A stretch of DNA of 64,000 nt from Paraburkholderia solitsugae (GCF_013177695.1 NZ_WOEY01000085.1:22400-86399); one strand, 5' to 3'; positions 17,751 through 26,355 are shown, numbered from the stretch's first letter. Made by a program: numbers and translations. Notes: generated from the sequence alone by a model not told the origin.

Positions 17751-17770
17751 CCTCGCCCTTCAGGGCGGGG
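17751..17770. repeat. IS left-end hairpin
   Basis: Nine-base-pair stem with one G-T wobble and a 2-base loop. It is nearly identical in core to the right-end hairpin, and such structures are what TnpA recognises in single-stranded DNA. Confidence 0.7.
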
Positions 17771-17808
17771 AAGGATAGCGCGAACGGCGCAGCCGTCCAT
17801 TTTGGCGC

Positions 17809-17982
17809 TCAGTGCGGCGTTCGCTGCTGCTCGATGTACTGGCGGATCACGGCAATAGGCGCTCCGCCGCAGCTACCGGCGAAACAGGACGGCGACCAAA
17901 GCGCGCCGCCCCATAGTTTGCGCCGGATGCCCGGATAGGTCCTCTTTCGGATCATGCGGCTGGATACGTCGTTCAGGGCTAT
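17809..17982 (-). pseudogene. tnpA: tnpA (Y1 transposase) remnant, C-terminal part
   Basis: The minus strand encodes about 57 residues matching the C-terminus of IS200-type TnpA: NDVSSRMIRKR, KLWGGALWSPSCF, then SCGGAPIAVIRQYIEQQ, with the catalytic Tyr in RQYIEQQ. An in-frame stop lies just upstream, and the N-terminal half with the HUH metal motif is missing; the tnpB start is reached within 40 bp. The element therefore cannot move by its own TnpA. Confidence 0.75.
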
Positions 17983-18016
17983 TCACCAGAGACGTCCCAA
18001 AAACCATAATTGAGTC

Positions 18017-19231
18017 ATGCAACGACTCCAGGCCTTCAAATTCGAACTCATGCCCACTGGCGAGCAGGCGCGCAAGATGCGCCAGTTCGCGGGCGCGTGC
18101 CGGTTCGTCTATAACAAGGCTCTGGCGCTCCAGCAAGAGAACCGCGAGGCTGGCGGCAAGTTTATCGGCTACGTCGGGATGGCGAAGCACCTCACCGCAT
18201 GGCGCAACAACTCGGAAACGCCGTGGCTGAAGGATGCGCCCGTCCACACCTCGCAATGCGCGCTGAAGGATCTCGATCGTGCGTTCGTCAACTTCTTCGA
18301 GAAGTGCGCCGATTTCCCGCGCTTCAAGCGCAAGGGAATGCGCGATTCGTTCCGCTATCCCGACGCGAAGCAGATCAGGCTCGACCGCGAGAACGGCCGC
18401 ATTTCCCTGCCGAAGCTCGGCTATATCCGCTACCGCAACAGTCGCATGGTACCCGGCGAGGTCCGCAGCGCCACCGTGTCGCTGCGCGCTGGCAAGTGGT
18501 ACGTGTCGATCCTCACGAAGCGCGAGGTCGAGCAGCCTGTGCCGCACGGCCCCGCGGTCGGCATCGATGTTGGCGTGGCCCGTTTTGCGACACTGAGCGA
18601 CGGCGCGTTCGTCGCGCCGCTCGCCAGTTTCAGGCAACACGAACAGCGCCTGGGGAAGTATCAGCGGCGCATGGCGCGCAAGGTCAAAGGATCGTCGAAC
18701 TGGAAAAAGGCGAAGGCTCGCGTGCAGCGCATCCATGCGCGCATCGCGAACGCCCGCAACGACTTCCTGCACAAGGCATCGAACACGATCAGCAAAAACC
18801 ACGCAATGATCGCCGTCGAGGACCTGCAGGTGCGCAACATGTCCAGGTCAGCAAAGGGCAGCGCAGAAACGCCGGGGCGCAATGTCCGCGCCAAGTCGGG
18901 CCTCAACAAGTCGATCCTCGATCAGGGATGGTTCGAGTTTCGCCGCCAGTTGGAGTACAAAACTGTGTGGCGCGGCGGTTTCTTCGTCGCGGTCCCGCCG
19001 CAGAACACGAGCCGCACGTGCCCGTGTTGCGGCCATATCTCGGCCGACAATCGCCGCACGCAGGCTTTATTCGCGTGCATCAGATGCGGCCACGAAGCAA
19101 ACGCCGATCACGTCGGCGCGATCAATGTTTTAGAGCGCGGACAGCGCTTCTTAGCCTGTGGAGAGCCGGTGCAGTCGGGCCACTCTGTGAAGCAGGAACC
19201 CGCCGAAGTGACTCAGGCCATCGTGACCTAG
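18017..19231 (+). CDS. tnpB: TnpB, RNA-guided RuvC nuclease of IS200/IS605 family
   Basis: Full-length TnpB of 404 aa, the transposon-encoded ancestor of Cas12 nucleases. The RuvC catalytic triad is intact: D184 in GIDVGVARFATLSDG, E268 in IAVEDLQVRNM and D364 in NADHVGAINVLERGQ. The zinc ribbon has C335/C338 and C354/C357. The N-terminal part (MQRLQAFKFELMPTGEQARK) is the usual OrfB/TnpB start. Related enzymes use an omega-RNA made from the tnpB 3' end and right end, with a guide taken from the flank. Conservation of every catalytic residue beside a dead tnpA suggests selection on TnpB or recent loss of tnpA. Confidence 0.92.
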   Translation: MQRLQAFKFELMPTGEQARKMRQFAGACRFVYNKALALQQENREAGGKFIGYVGMAKHLTAWRNNSETPWLKDAPVHTSQCALKDLDRAFVNFFEKCADFPRFKRKGMRDSFRYPDAKQIRLDRENGRISLPKLGYIRYRNSRMVPGEVRSATVSLRAGKWYVSILTKREVEQPVPHGPAVGIDVGVARFATLSDGAFVAPLASFRQHEQRLGKYQRRMARKVKGSSNWKKAKARVQRIHARIANARNDFLHKASNTISKNHAMIAVEDLQVRNMSRSAKGSAETPGRNVRAKSGLNKSILDQGWFEFRRQLEYKTVWRGGFFVAVPPQNTSRTCPCCGHISADNRRTQALFACIRCGHEANADHVGAINVLERGQRFLACGEPVQSGHSVKQEPAEVTQAIVT

Positions 19232-19243
19232 CACCGCAGGAAT

Positions 19244-19263
19244 CCCCGTCCTTTAGGGCGGGG
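19244..19263 (+). ncRNA. Putative omega-RNA 3' scaffold (IS right end)
   Basis: The right-end hairpin directly follows tnpB on the same strand. In characterised TnpB elements this region forms the 3' part of the guide RNA scaffold and the sequence just past the element end is the guide. Here the guide would begin at about 19274 (CGAGTGGAAAGTCGGC). The RNA start inside tnpB cannot be placed from sequence. Confidence 0.5.
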
Positions 19264-19273
19264 AGGATGTCAA

Positions 19274-19543
19274 CGAGTGGAAAGTCGGCACGCAGTGCCG
19301 ACCTAGGGTTGCCTGTTGCTTCTTGAAGCCGCTCACCTGCTGGGCGGCTTTTTTCGGGTCTCGCACGTGGCACATCGTCGCATCGCCACGCTTTCGGGTG
19401 GCTGCGCATCGGTTCGCAAGAGGTCGAGTGAAAGGCACCGTACCTCACTTCCCGCTAAACTACGCCGTTATTGATTCGTGCGGGCGCGGCGAAGGTGAAA
19501 CCCGCCGCTTTGCTCCGTCGCCCATCTAACGACAGGATTCTGA
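19274..19543. other. Non-coding stretch between IS element and secreted protein gene
   Basis: About 270 bp. It contains the putative TnpB guide at its left edge, one clear intrinsic terminator (19326-19354), and the upstream region of the next gene. I see no credible gene. Confidence 0.5.
19326..19354 (+). terminator. Intrinsic terminator, probably of the AAHS transporter gene
   Basis: AAGCCGC (19326-19332), an 11-base loop, GCGGCTT (19344-19350) and an unbroken run of six T to 19354. It probably ended the transporter transcript before the IS element inserted between them. Confidence 0.7.
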
Positions 19544-19873
19544 ATGAAACGCGTAGTTGTATCGGCCGTGGTTGCGGTGTGCCTCGCCCAGCCGGCAGTT
19601 GAAGCCGTTGCCCAAACCGTCAGCGACCAATGTTTTGCGATCGGCGATATCGCCGGCCAGGTGGCCTCGTGGCGTGCGCACAAAAAGACCAAAGAGCAGG
19701 CGCTTGCCCAGGCCGCCAAGTACTACAACGATGAATCCGACCGGCAAGCGGTCGGCGCCATCATCGAGAAAATTTACCGTCCCGACACACCGCGCATGAC
19801 ACCCGATCAGGCCAGCATGATGTTCACATCGGAGTGCGCAAACCAGCGGAAATCGCAGGCCCCCAAGCAGTAG
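19544..19873 (+). CDS. Hypothetical exported protein, 109 aa
   Basis: Not recognised. The N-terminus (MKRVVVSAVVAVCLAQPAVEAVAQ) is a clear Sec signal peptide with a cut near AVAQ. The mature part of about 85 aa is mainly helical with two cysteines (DQCFAIG and SECANQ) that could form a disulfide in the periplasm. It is convergent with the beta-galactosidase gene, with a shared terminator, and stands alone. Confidence 0.75.
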   Translation: MKRVVVSAVVAVCLAQPAVEAVAQTVSDQCFAIGDIAGQVASWRAHKKTKEQALAQAAKYYNDESDRQAVGAIIEKIYRPDTPRMTPDQASMMFTSECANQRKSQAPKQ

Positions 19874-19880
19874 GGCCTGC
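19855..19880. terminator. Bidirectional terminator between convergent genes
   Basis: GCAGGCCC (19855-19862), a 10-base loop and GGGCCTGC (19873-19880): a perfect 8-bp stem spanning the stop codon of the exported-protein gene and lying 12 bp from the beta-galactosidase stop. Confidence 0.5.
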
Positions 19881-19891
19881 TGTCCGCACAG

Positions 19892-21862
19892 CTATTTTGC
19901 TGCGTCCCGCCACGCGCAGACATCGCCGGTTTTCAACTGCGGCTCTCCCAGCACAAAAATCGCGTTGACCGGTGCGGGCGCCTGCACCTGCTCCGGACCG
20001 AAGTTGAACGCGAAAGTCAGATCACCACGTCGGCGAATGCGCAAGCCCTCAGCCAGCCATTGTGTCTCGATACCCGCCTGCTTCGCGGCCTGCTGCAAAA
20101 CCTCGCGATGCAACGCATGCGACAACCACCCCGCCACATAGCGCACCCTTCGGTGGGTGAGGATCGCCGGCCACGTGTCGTCGAATTGCGCGTCGACCGT
20201 CGTCCCGTCATTGGCGCGAACGTGCTCGCGCCAATGCAGCGCGACACCTCGGGTGTCGCCTATCGAAAGCGCTGGCGTAAGCGTCGGGCGCAGCGTTTCG
20301 ACTTCGAGCACCTGCATCGGCAGAACGCGTTGCAACGCGCCGGGTGGCAAGCTCGATGGAATGGCAAAGGTCGTCGTCTTCGAACCGCTCCGCGGACCGA
20401 ATACCCATTGCGCCGAACTCCGCTCGATCTGGTCGACGAGCGTGTCGTCGATCACGGCAAGGCTCGGCACCAGCACCAACCGGTACTGCGATAGATCGGC
20501 CTTGCTTGACACGATATCGACGTCGAGGCCGAGCTCTCGCAGCGCCTCGTAGTAGTCGAACACCAGCGTCTGATAGTCGAAGGTTTTACCATGACGCTGA
20601 ATCTCGAACATCCACTGCGTCTCGTAGTCGAACACAATCGCGGTGGCCGCGCGTGCGGGCATGCCGAGTCCGGACAGCGCCGCGGACGAGGCAATTTCAC
20701 GCGCCACCTGCTGCACTTCGAGGCCGCCCGGCGAGAGTTCGTTGTTCGGTAAATTGAGCCCGGAATGCATCTGCTCCTGCGCATACGGACACTGACGCCA
20801 ACGGAAATACGACACCAGTTCCGCGCCATGTGCGAACGCTTCATACGCCCACAGCCTGACCATGCCCTTCGCCGGCACCGGATTCCACGGCGCCCAGTTC
20901 ACCGGCCCGGCCTGTTGCTCCATCACCCAGAAACGGCCAGCGCCAATCGCGCGATAGCGGTCGTGATCGAACGCAGAGACGTCCGGATGCGCGGTACGTG
21001 CGTAACGCGCCTTCTGCTCTTCAGGCAGTGCGATCGATTCGGTGCGCGCGATCGGATAGCTGTCCCATGCCGCCACGTCGAGCGCGTTGTCTTCGGCGAA
21101 GCGGTAGTGATCGAAGGTCGTGAAGAAGCCCATGAAGTTGTGCAGCAGATCCGCCTCGGTTGCATGCTCATGCAGCACGTCGATCTGCTCACGATGGAAG
21201 CTCGCCACCTCGTCCGACATGAAGCGGCGGAAGTCCAGCAGATGGATCGGATTGGCGTCGGTGGGCGTGAGGTTGGGCAGGCCAATTGCCTCGAACGACG
21301 GATACTCCATACTCCAGAACACGTTGCCCCATGCATCGTTCAACGCATCGACGCTCTCATAACGATGCCGCAGCCACGTCTGAAAGCGCGTTTGTGCTGC
21401 GCTCGAGTAACTCGGCACGGTCTCGTGGCAGCCGAGTTCGTTATCGGTCTGCCACGCGACGATAGACGGATGCCGTCCGTAGCGCGCCGCCATCGCCGCG
21501 ACGATGCGCACGCACTCGCGCCGGTATGTCTCGCTGGAAATATCGTAGTGACGACGCGAGCCGAAATTCCAGCGCACGCCGTCCGCACGCACCGGCAACA
21601 CGTCCGGATGCGCGTCGATCAGCCACTTCGGCGGCGACGCGGTCGGTGTACCCAGCACGAGTTTCAGTCCCGCGGCGGCCAGCGTCTCGACGGCTTCGTC
21701 AAGCCAGCCCCATGCGAATTCGCCGGCGCGCGGTTCCATCCGGCTCCACGCAAATTCCGCGATCCGCACATGCGTGATGCCGAGCTCGACCATACGTTTC
21801 GCATCGTCGGCCCACATCGAACGCGGCCATTGTTCGGGGTAGTAGCAAACACCAAGTTGCAT
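19892..21862 (-). CDS. Beta-galactosidase, glycoside hydrolase family 42
   Basis: Cytoplasmic GH42 beta-galactosidase of 656 aa that releases galactose from beta-galactosides or galacto-oligosaccharides. The N-terminal TIM barrel begins GVCYYPEQWP. The acid/base Glu142 is in WQTDNELGCHE and the nucleophile Glu315 in FWVMEQQAGPVNW. A trimerisation domain and small C-terminal domain follow. There is no signal peptide, so the substrate must be imported, consistent with the ABC transporter genes immediately upstream on the same strand (37 bp). It is the last gene of the LacI-controlled operon. Confidence 0.93.
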   Translation of the reverse strand: MQLGVCYYPEQWPRSMWADDAKRMVELGITHVRIAEFAWSRMEPRAGEFAWGWLDEAVETLAAAGLKLVLGTPTASPPKWLIDAHPDVLPVRADGVRWNFGSRRHYDISSETYRRECVRIVAAMAARYGRHPSIVAWQTDNELGCHETVPSYSSAAQTRFQTWLRHRYESVDALNDAWGNVFWSMEYPSFEAIGLPNLTPTDANPIHLLDFRRFMSDEVASFHREQIDVLHEHATEADLLHNFMGFFTTFDHYRFAEDNALDVAAWDSYPIARTESIALPEEQKARYARTAHPDVSAFDHDRYRAIGAGRFWVMEQQAGPVNWAPWNPVPAKGMVRLWAYEAFAHGAELVSYFRWRQCPYAQEQMHSGLNLPNNELSPGGLEVQQVAREIASSAALSGLGMPARAATAIVFDYETQWMFEIQRHGKTFDYQTLVFDYYEALRELGLDVDIVSSKADLSQYRLVLVPSLAVIDDTLVDQIERSSAQWVFGPRSGSKTTTFAIPSSLPPGALQRVLPMQVLEVETLRPTLTPALSIGDTRGVALHWREHVRANDGTTVDAQFDDTWPAILTHRRVRYVAGWLSHALHREVLQQAAKQAGIETQWLAEGLRIRRRGDLTFAFNFGPEQVQAPAPVNAIFVLGEPQLKTGDVCAWRDAAK

Positions 21863-21899
21863 GAGAAAGTCTCTTTGTTAGATGACGGCAAACGGGCGA

Positions 21900-22751
21900 T
21901 CAGCCCTTGCTTGCACCGAAAGTCAGGCCGGCGACGAAATGCTTCTGCATCAGGAAAAACATCAGCACCGAGGGCAAGGCGGCGAGCACCGAACCGGCGG
22001 CAACGAGATTCCATGCCGTCGTCCATTGGCCTTTAAGCGCGGCGACGCCCACGGTGATCGGCGCAGCCTCGTCGCCTTGCGTGAGGCACAGCGCCCAGAA
22101 GTAGTCATTCCAGACAAACGTGAATACGAGGATGCCGAGCGCGGCGAGCGCGGGCCGAATCAGCGGCAGCACGATGCGTAAGTAAATCGTCCATTCGCTC
22201 GCCCCTTCCACGCGCGCCGCCTCGATCATCTCGAAGGGCAACTGCTTGATGAAGTTGCGCAGAAACAGCGTGCAAAAACCGGCCTGAAACGAAACGTGAA
22301 AGATCACCAGCGCCCACACGCTATTGAAGAGCCCCACTTTCAGCGCCATGTCGCGCACCGGGATCATCAGAATCTGGATCGGTACGAAGTTGCCGGCTAC
22401 AAAGGCGAACAGCACAGCGGTATTGCCCGGAAACCGGTAGGTCGCCAAAGCAAAACCCGCCATCGACGCCAGCACGATCGCGCCGATCACCGACGGCACC
22501 GTGATCAGCACACTATTGGCGAAGTAATGAAGCATCGGCGTTTGCGTGAGCGCCGTGCCGTAGTTTTCGACTAATGCAAAATGCTTCGGCCAGCCCCAGT
22601 AGTCACCTTGCGACAACTCGTCCGAAGAGCGGATCGATGTGACGAGCACGGCCAGCATCGGCAGTAGCCATACCAGCAGCGCGAGCGGCAACGACGCTTT
22701 GTACAGCGCACGATTAAGCGGTTTCCAGCGTTCGACGGGAAGCGGATACAT
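21900..22751 (-). CDS. Sugar ABC transporter permease, MalG type
   Basis: Inner-membrane permease of 283 aa from ATG 22751, preceded by an AGGAGT ribosome-binding site. Six helices are predicted and the EAA loop is visible (EMIEAARVEGASEWTIYLRIVLPLIRP), which docks on the ATPase. It pairs with the MalF-type permease 19 bp upstream. The frame is open further upstream, but those residues are a shadow of the preceding gene. Galactosides or related oligosaccharides are the likely cargo, judged from the beta-galactosidase next door. Confidence 0.9.
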   Translation of the reverse strand: MYPLPVERWKPLNRALYKASLPLALLVWLLPMLAVLVTSIRSSDELSQGDYWGWPKHFALVENYGTALTQTPMLHYFANSVLITVPSVIGAIVLASMAGFALATYRFPGNTAVLFAFVAGNFVPIQILMIPVRDMALKVGLFNSVWALVIFHVSFQAGFCTLFLRNFIKQLPFEMIEAARVEGASEWTIYLRIVLPLIRPALAALGILVFTFVWNDYFWALCLTQGDEAAPITVGVAALKGQWTTAWNLVAAGSVLAALPSVLMFFLMQKHFVAGLTFGASKG

Positions 22752-22770
22752 GACACGTGACTCCTGAAAA

Positions 22771-23676
22771 TCAGTGTTCTTCGCGCAGCATGCGGCGCAG
22801 ATGGAACACGATGTAGACGAGCATGATGGCGAACAGCACGACGGCAATCGCCGCGGAATAGCCTTCGCGGTAGTACTTGATCGCCTGGTCGTACATGTAA
22901 TAGGCGAGCACGGTCGAGCTATCGAAGGGACCGCCACCGCTCATCACCGCGATCAGATCGAAGCTGCGCAGCGCACCGATCACGGTCAGCACAACGGCCA
23001 TGAACGTAGCCGGCCGCAGTTGCGGAAGAATCACGTGCCATAGCAGACGCACGCCTTTCGCGCCTTCCATGCGCGCCGCCTCGACGACTTCCGGATTGAT
23101 GCCTGTCAGCCCGGTGAGGTACAGCACCATGCAGAAAGGCGTTTGCGGCCACAGCGCGGCGAAAATGATGCCGAAGGTGACGGTGTGTGGATCGCCGAGC
23201 ACGGGAATGCCGTGACCGACGACCAGCCGCAGCAAGCCGAAACCGGGATCGTAAAACCAGCTGAACACGAGACCGACCACCACGCCCGAGAGCACGAATG
23301 GCGCAAAAAACAGCGACTTCACGACACGCATGCCACGGATATGCTGGTTCAGATAGAGCGCGAACAGCAGCCCGAGCGGCGGCGCCAACAGGAACAGCGC
23401 GAGCCAGATCAGGTTGTTCTTGAGCGCCGTATAAAAGGTGTCCGCATGGAACAGCTCGATGTAGTTATCGAACCCCGCAAACGTCTTCGGCGTCATTCCA
23501 TCCCAGTTGTAAAAGCTGAGCGAAATGCTGCTGATAATCGGGTAGACCACGCACAGGCAAAACAACGCACAACCCGGCAACAGGAAGAACAACGCGGCGC
23601 GGTGCTGATGACGGCGCGTCGTAGAGACGTGCCGGTGCCGCGCCGCGGGTAGGCGGCGCGCTGCGGAATGAGACAT
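22771..23676 (-). CDS. Sugar ABC transporter permease, MalF type
   Basis: Inner-membrane permease of 301 aa with six predicted helices and the EAA loop (VVEAARMEGAKGVRLLWHVILPQLRP). The N-terminal 25 residues are basic and cytoplasmic. It forms a heterodimer with the MalG-type permease and takes sugar from the binding protein encoded just upstream. A 9-bp hairpin lies between the binding-protein gene and this one. Confidence 0.9.
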   Translation of the reverse strand: MSHSAARRLPAARHRHVSTTRRHQHRAALFFLLPGCALFCLCVVYPIISSISLSFYNWDGMTPKTFAGFDNYIELFHADTFYTALKNNLIWLALFLLAPPLGLLFALYLNQHIRGMRVVKSLFFAPFVLSGVVVGLVFSWFYDPGFGLLRLVVGHGIPVLGDPHTVTFGIIFAALWPQTPFCMVLYLTGLTGINPEVVEAARMEGAKGVRLLWHVILPQLRPATFMAVVLTVIGALRSFDLIAVMSGGGPFDSSTVLAYYMYDQAIKYYREGYSAAIAVVLFAIMLVYIVFHLRRMLREEH

Positions 23677-23704
23677 GATCGGGCCTCGTCAGAGATCGAA
23701 GGCG

Positions 23705-23734
23705 AGCGCCAGCTGTTGCTACACGGCTGGCGCT
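23705..23734 (-). promoter_or_regulatory. Intercistronic hairpin between binding protein and permease genes
   Basis: AGCGCCAGC (23705-23713) and GCTGGCGCT (23726-23734), a perfect 9-bp stem with a 12-base loop and no T-run. Such hairpins after binding-protein genes often protect the upstream message so that more binding protein than permease is made; that role is inferred. Confidence 0.5.
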
Positions 23735-23741
23735 GCGGGGC

Positions 23742-24995
23742 TTACTTCTTGTAGATGCGCTTGCGGGTTGCTTCGAGGCGCACGAGCACGGCGTCGAGTT
23801 GCGTCGGATCGCTGTAGAACTGCTGCATCGCCTTCATGCCTTCATCGGCCATTTCCTTCTGCATGTCGCGATCGTAAAACTGCGCGATGCCGCCCTTCGT
23901 GTTAGCGAGCGTCTGGAAACCGACCTTCGAAATTTCATCTTCAGGTTCCGCCGCCTGGCTGTTCGACGGCAACTGCCCCCAGCCCTTCGCGAGATCGGCG
24001 TTGATCTGCGGCTGCTCCATGAAGGCCAGCAGTTTGCGGGCGTCGGCCTTGTTCTTCGCCTTTGCCGGAATCAGCAGCACATTGACCGGACCGTCCTCAG
24101 CCATCGGCACGTTCGCGTCGATCACCGGGAAACGGAAGAAGCCGGTCTGCGGTCGGACGGACGCGGGAATGCTCGCCGAGAAGAACGTGCCCATCAGCAT
24201 CATCGACGCCTTGCCGTTCACGAGAAATGGCGCAATCGAATCGAGGTCATAAGAGAGCGCGTTATCGATGAAGTAGTGATCGTCGATCAGCGTCTTCCAC
24301 GCGGCATAGACCTTTTTAACGCGCGGATCGGTGTACGGAATTTCGCCGGCCATCAATTGCTGGTGGAACGCGTTGCCGTTGATGCGCAGGTCGAGATAGT
24401 CGAACCATGCGGCAAGCGTCCAGCTATCACGTGCCGCAACAGCGATCGGTGCAACGCCGCTTGCCTTGAGCTTCTTGCAGGCATCGAGAAATTCATCCCA
24501 AGTTTTCGGCTCGCCCTTGATGCCGGCCTTCTCGAACAGATCCTTGCGATAGAAGAAGCCGTAGGCGTCGTAACCGAGCGGCGCGGCGTACTGCTTACCC
24601 TGATACGTCGAGGCTTCTTTCACCGACGCATATTGTTGCGACCAACCGTTCTTGTTCCAGTCCGACGACAGATCTTCGAGCAGGCCGCGTTGCGCGTAAT
24701 ACGCCATCCGCTCGCCGTCGTGCCACGACACGACATCCGGCGGATCGGTGGCGAGCCAACCGCCCATCTGCACCTTGTACGCTTCTTCGGTGACGTAGGT
24801 CACTTTGAGGTCGACGTCGGGATTGGCTTTCTTGAACTTGTCTAACGCGTCCTGCCACGTCGAACGCTGATTGCCGCGCGCCGATACGTTGACGTTCAGC
24901 GTGGCCGCGTCTGCCGCGGTGGAACAGAGCGCGCCTGCGACCAGAGCGGCCGCAATCGACGCGTGTGCCAGACGGCGAAGGCGAAGAGAAATCAT
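23742..24995 (-). CDS. Sugar ABC transporter substrate-binding protein
   Basis: Periplasmic solute-binding protein of the MalE-like family (cluster B/D), 417 aa. The signal peptide (MISLRLRRLAHASIAAALVA) is cut near DAATLNVNV. The fold signatures are VSARGNQRSTWQDALDKF at the N-terminus and DPPDVVSWHDGERMAYYAQR in the first lobe. A strong AAGGAGA ribosome-binding site precedes ATG 24995. It captures the sugar for the adjacent permeases, probably a galactoside. Confidence 0.9.
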   Translation of the reverse strand: MISLRLRRLAHASIAAALVAGALCSTAADAATLNVNVSARGNQRSTWQDALDKFKKANPDVDLKVTYVTEEAYKVQMGGWLATDPPDVVSWHDGERMAYYAQRGLLEDLSSDWNKNGWSQQYASVKEASTYQGKQYAAPLGYDAYGFFYRKDLFEKAGIKGEPKTWDEFLDACKKLKASGVAPIAVAARDSWTLAAWFDYLDLRINGNAFHQQLMAGEIPYTDPRVKKVYAAWKTLIDDHYFIDNALSYDLDSIAPFLVNGKASMMLMGTFFSASIPASVRPQTGFFRFPVIDANVPMAEDGPVNVLLIPAKAKNKADARKLLAFMEQPQINADLAKGWGQLPSNSQAAEPEDEISKVGFQTLANTKGGIAQFYDRDMQKEMADEGMKAMQQFYSDPTQLDAVLVRLEATRKRIYKK

Positions 24996-25130
24996 CTTTT
25001 GTCTCCTTGACTACCTTGTTGGCTGACAGCGAGTCGCTGCCAGACGATGTACCCGCTCTGTGGCGGAATAGGGCTTTGTGAATGCGGTGGTGCCTTGAGT
25101 GCGTCAGATGCCTTAGATGCACGAGGCACC

Positions 25131-26269
25131 TCAAGCGGCGACTCGCTCGGATTCAAACGTGCTGCGCCGCAGTGCCACGCCCTCCCCATCGAACAGATGA
25201 CATGCGGAAGGTGGAACGTGAATGCAGATGCGCTCGCCCGAGCCGATCGACGTATCGCCCGCGGCCTTGGCGATCAGCGTGCCGGCCGCGTGATCGGCGT
25301 GAATATAGCTGTGCTCGCCGAGCCGTTCCGATAGCACGGTGACGCACTGAATGAACTGCTCGTCGCCATCAAGCGCAGATGTTCCGGGCGCACGCCGAGC
25401 GTGACGGGCTGGCCACGCTGAAGACGTTCACCGTCGACATTCGCAATCAGCCGTTCGCCGCTGTTTGTCAGCGTGACGGCCACCTTGCCTGGTTCGATCG
25501 AATTGACCACCGCATCGATGAAATTCATTCGCGGCGAGCCGATGAAGCCCGCCACAAAGCGCGACTTCGGATGGTGATACAAGTCGAGCGGCGCGCCGGT
25601 TTGCGCGATGCTGCCAAAGCGCTCAGCGTCAGCACCTGCGTGCAGCAGCACGATTCTGTCGGCAAGCGTCATCGCCTCGACCTGATCGTGGGTCACATAG
25701 ACCACGCTCGCGTTCGCAAAGCGCTGGTGCAGGCGGGCGATTTCGACGCGGGTCTGGCCACGCAATGCAGCGTCGAGATTCGACAGCGGTTCGTCGAACA
25801 GGAACACGCCGGGTTCGCGCACGATCGCCCGGCCGATCGCAACGCGTTGCCGCTGCCCGCCCGAGAGTGCTTTCGGATAGCGGTCAAGGAAGGCGTCCAG
25901 TTGCAGAATACGCGCGGCTTCGCGCACCTTCCGGTCGATGACGTCCTTGGGTTGCTTCGCGAGTTTCAGGCCGAACGCCATGTTGTCGAACACGGTCATG
26001 TGCGGAAACAGCGCGTAGCTCTGGAACACCATCGCCACGCCGCGCGCGGCAGCGGGCACGTCGTTCACGAGGCGGCCGCTGATGTGCAACTCGCCCTCGC
26101 TCAGGTCTTCCAGACCGGCGATCATTCTCAGCAGGGTCGACTTGCCGCAACCCGAGGGCCCCAGAAACACGCAGAACTCGTGCTGCGCGATCTCGAGATT
26201 CACGCGCCGGATCACCGGCGGATGGTCACCATACGACTTCTGCACGTTCGTAAGACGAATCGTTGCCAT
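25131..26269 (-). pseudogene. Sugar ABC transporter ATPase (UgpC/MalK type), frameshifted
   Basis: The ATPase frame starts at ATG 26269 with a perfect GAGGAGGT site and carries Walker A GPSGCGKSTL, the ALSGGQRQR signature, Walker B FLFDEPLSNLDA and the start of the MalK regulatory domain up to VRPEHLRL. It then shifts frame near 25368-25374 and stops at 25274. Restoring one base continues it as DGDEQFIQCVTVLSERLGEH through to a stop at 25131, giving about 380 aa, the normal MalK length. The reading frame is thus broken by one missing base near the C-terminus. This could be a real mutation or a sequencing error; the ATPase core is intact either way. Confidence 0.8.
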
Positions 26270-26284
26270 GCTGCTACCTCCTCG

Positions 26285-26300
26285 ATTTAACCGCTTAAAT
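26285..26300. promoter_or_regulatory. LacI-type operator 1
   Basis: ATTTAACCGCTTAAAT: 6-bp perfect arms (ATTTAA / TTAAAT) around a central CG, the symmetry typical of LacI-family operators. It lies 16 bp upstream of the ATPase ATG, beside its ribosome-binding site, where bound repressor would block the sugar operon. Confidence 0.75.
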
Positions 26301-26339
26301 TTTTGTGAAAAATAAACGGCCAGCTCTTGTGCAGCAAGC

Positions 26340-26355
26340 ATTTAATCGCTTAAAT
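26340..26355. promoter_or_regulatory. LacI-type operator 2
   Basis: ATTTAATCGCTTAAAT differs from operator 1 at one base. The two centres are 55 bp apart, about five helical turns, which would allow binding on the same face or looping. Both lie between the sugar operon and the divergent lacI-type gene. Confidence 0.75.

Larger units (their letters stand above)
17750..19273 (+). mobile_element. IS200/IS605-family element with intact tnpB and truncated tnpA
   Basis: The boundaries are inferred from two subterminal hairpins: left end 17751-17770 (CCTCGCCCT-TC-AGGGCGGGG) and right end 19244-19263 (CCCCGTCCT-TT-AGGGCGGGG), followed by AGGATGTCAA. TCAA occurs just outside the left hairpin (17746-17749) and at the right end (19270-19273), as expected for a single-strand transposon that cuts at a short tetranucleotide and makes no target duplication. 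tnpB lies on the plus strand and a tnpA remnant on the minus strand, the IS605 divergent layout. The element sits between the transporter gene and what was probably its terminator. Confidence 0.8.

Noticed and set aside
17751..17770. Hairpin after the AAHS transporter as its terminator
   Set aside because: It matches the right-end hairpin of the IS element and is better explained as the element's left end.
20765..22036. 423-codon plus-strand open frame
   Set aside because: Antisense shadow of the beta-galactosidase gene; Arg- and His-rich with no recognisable domain.
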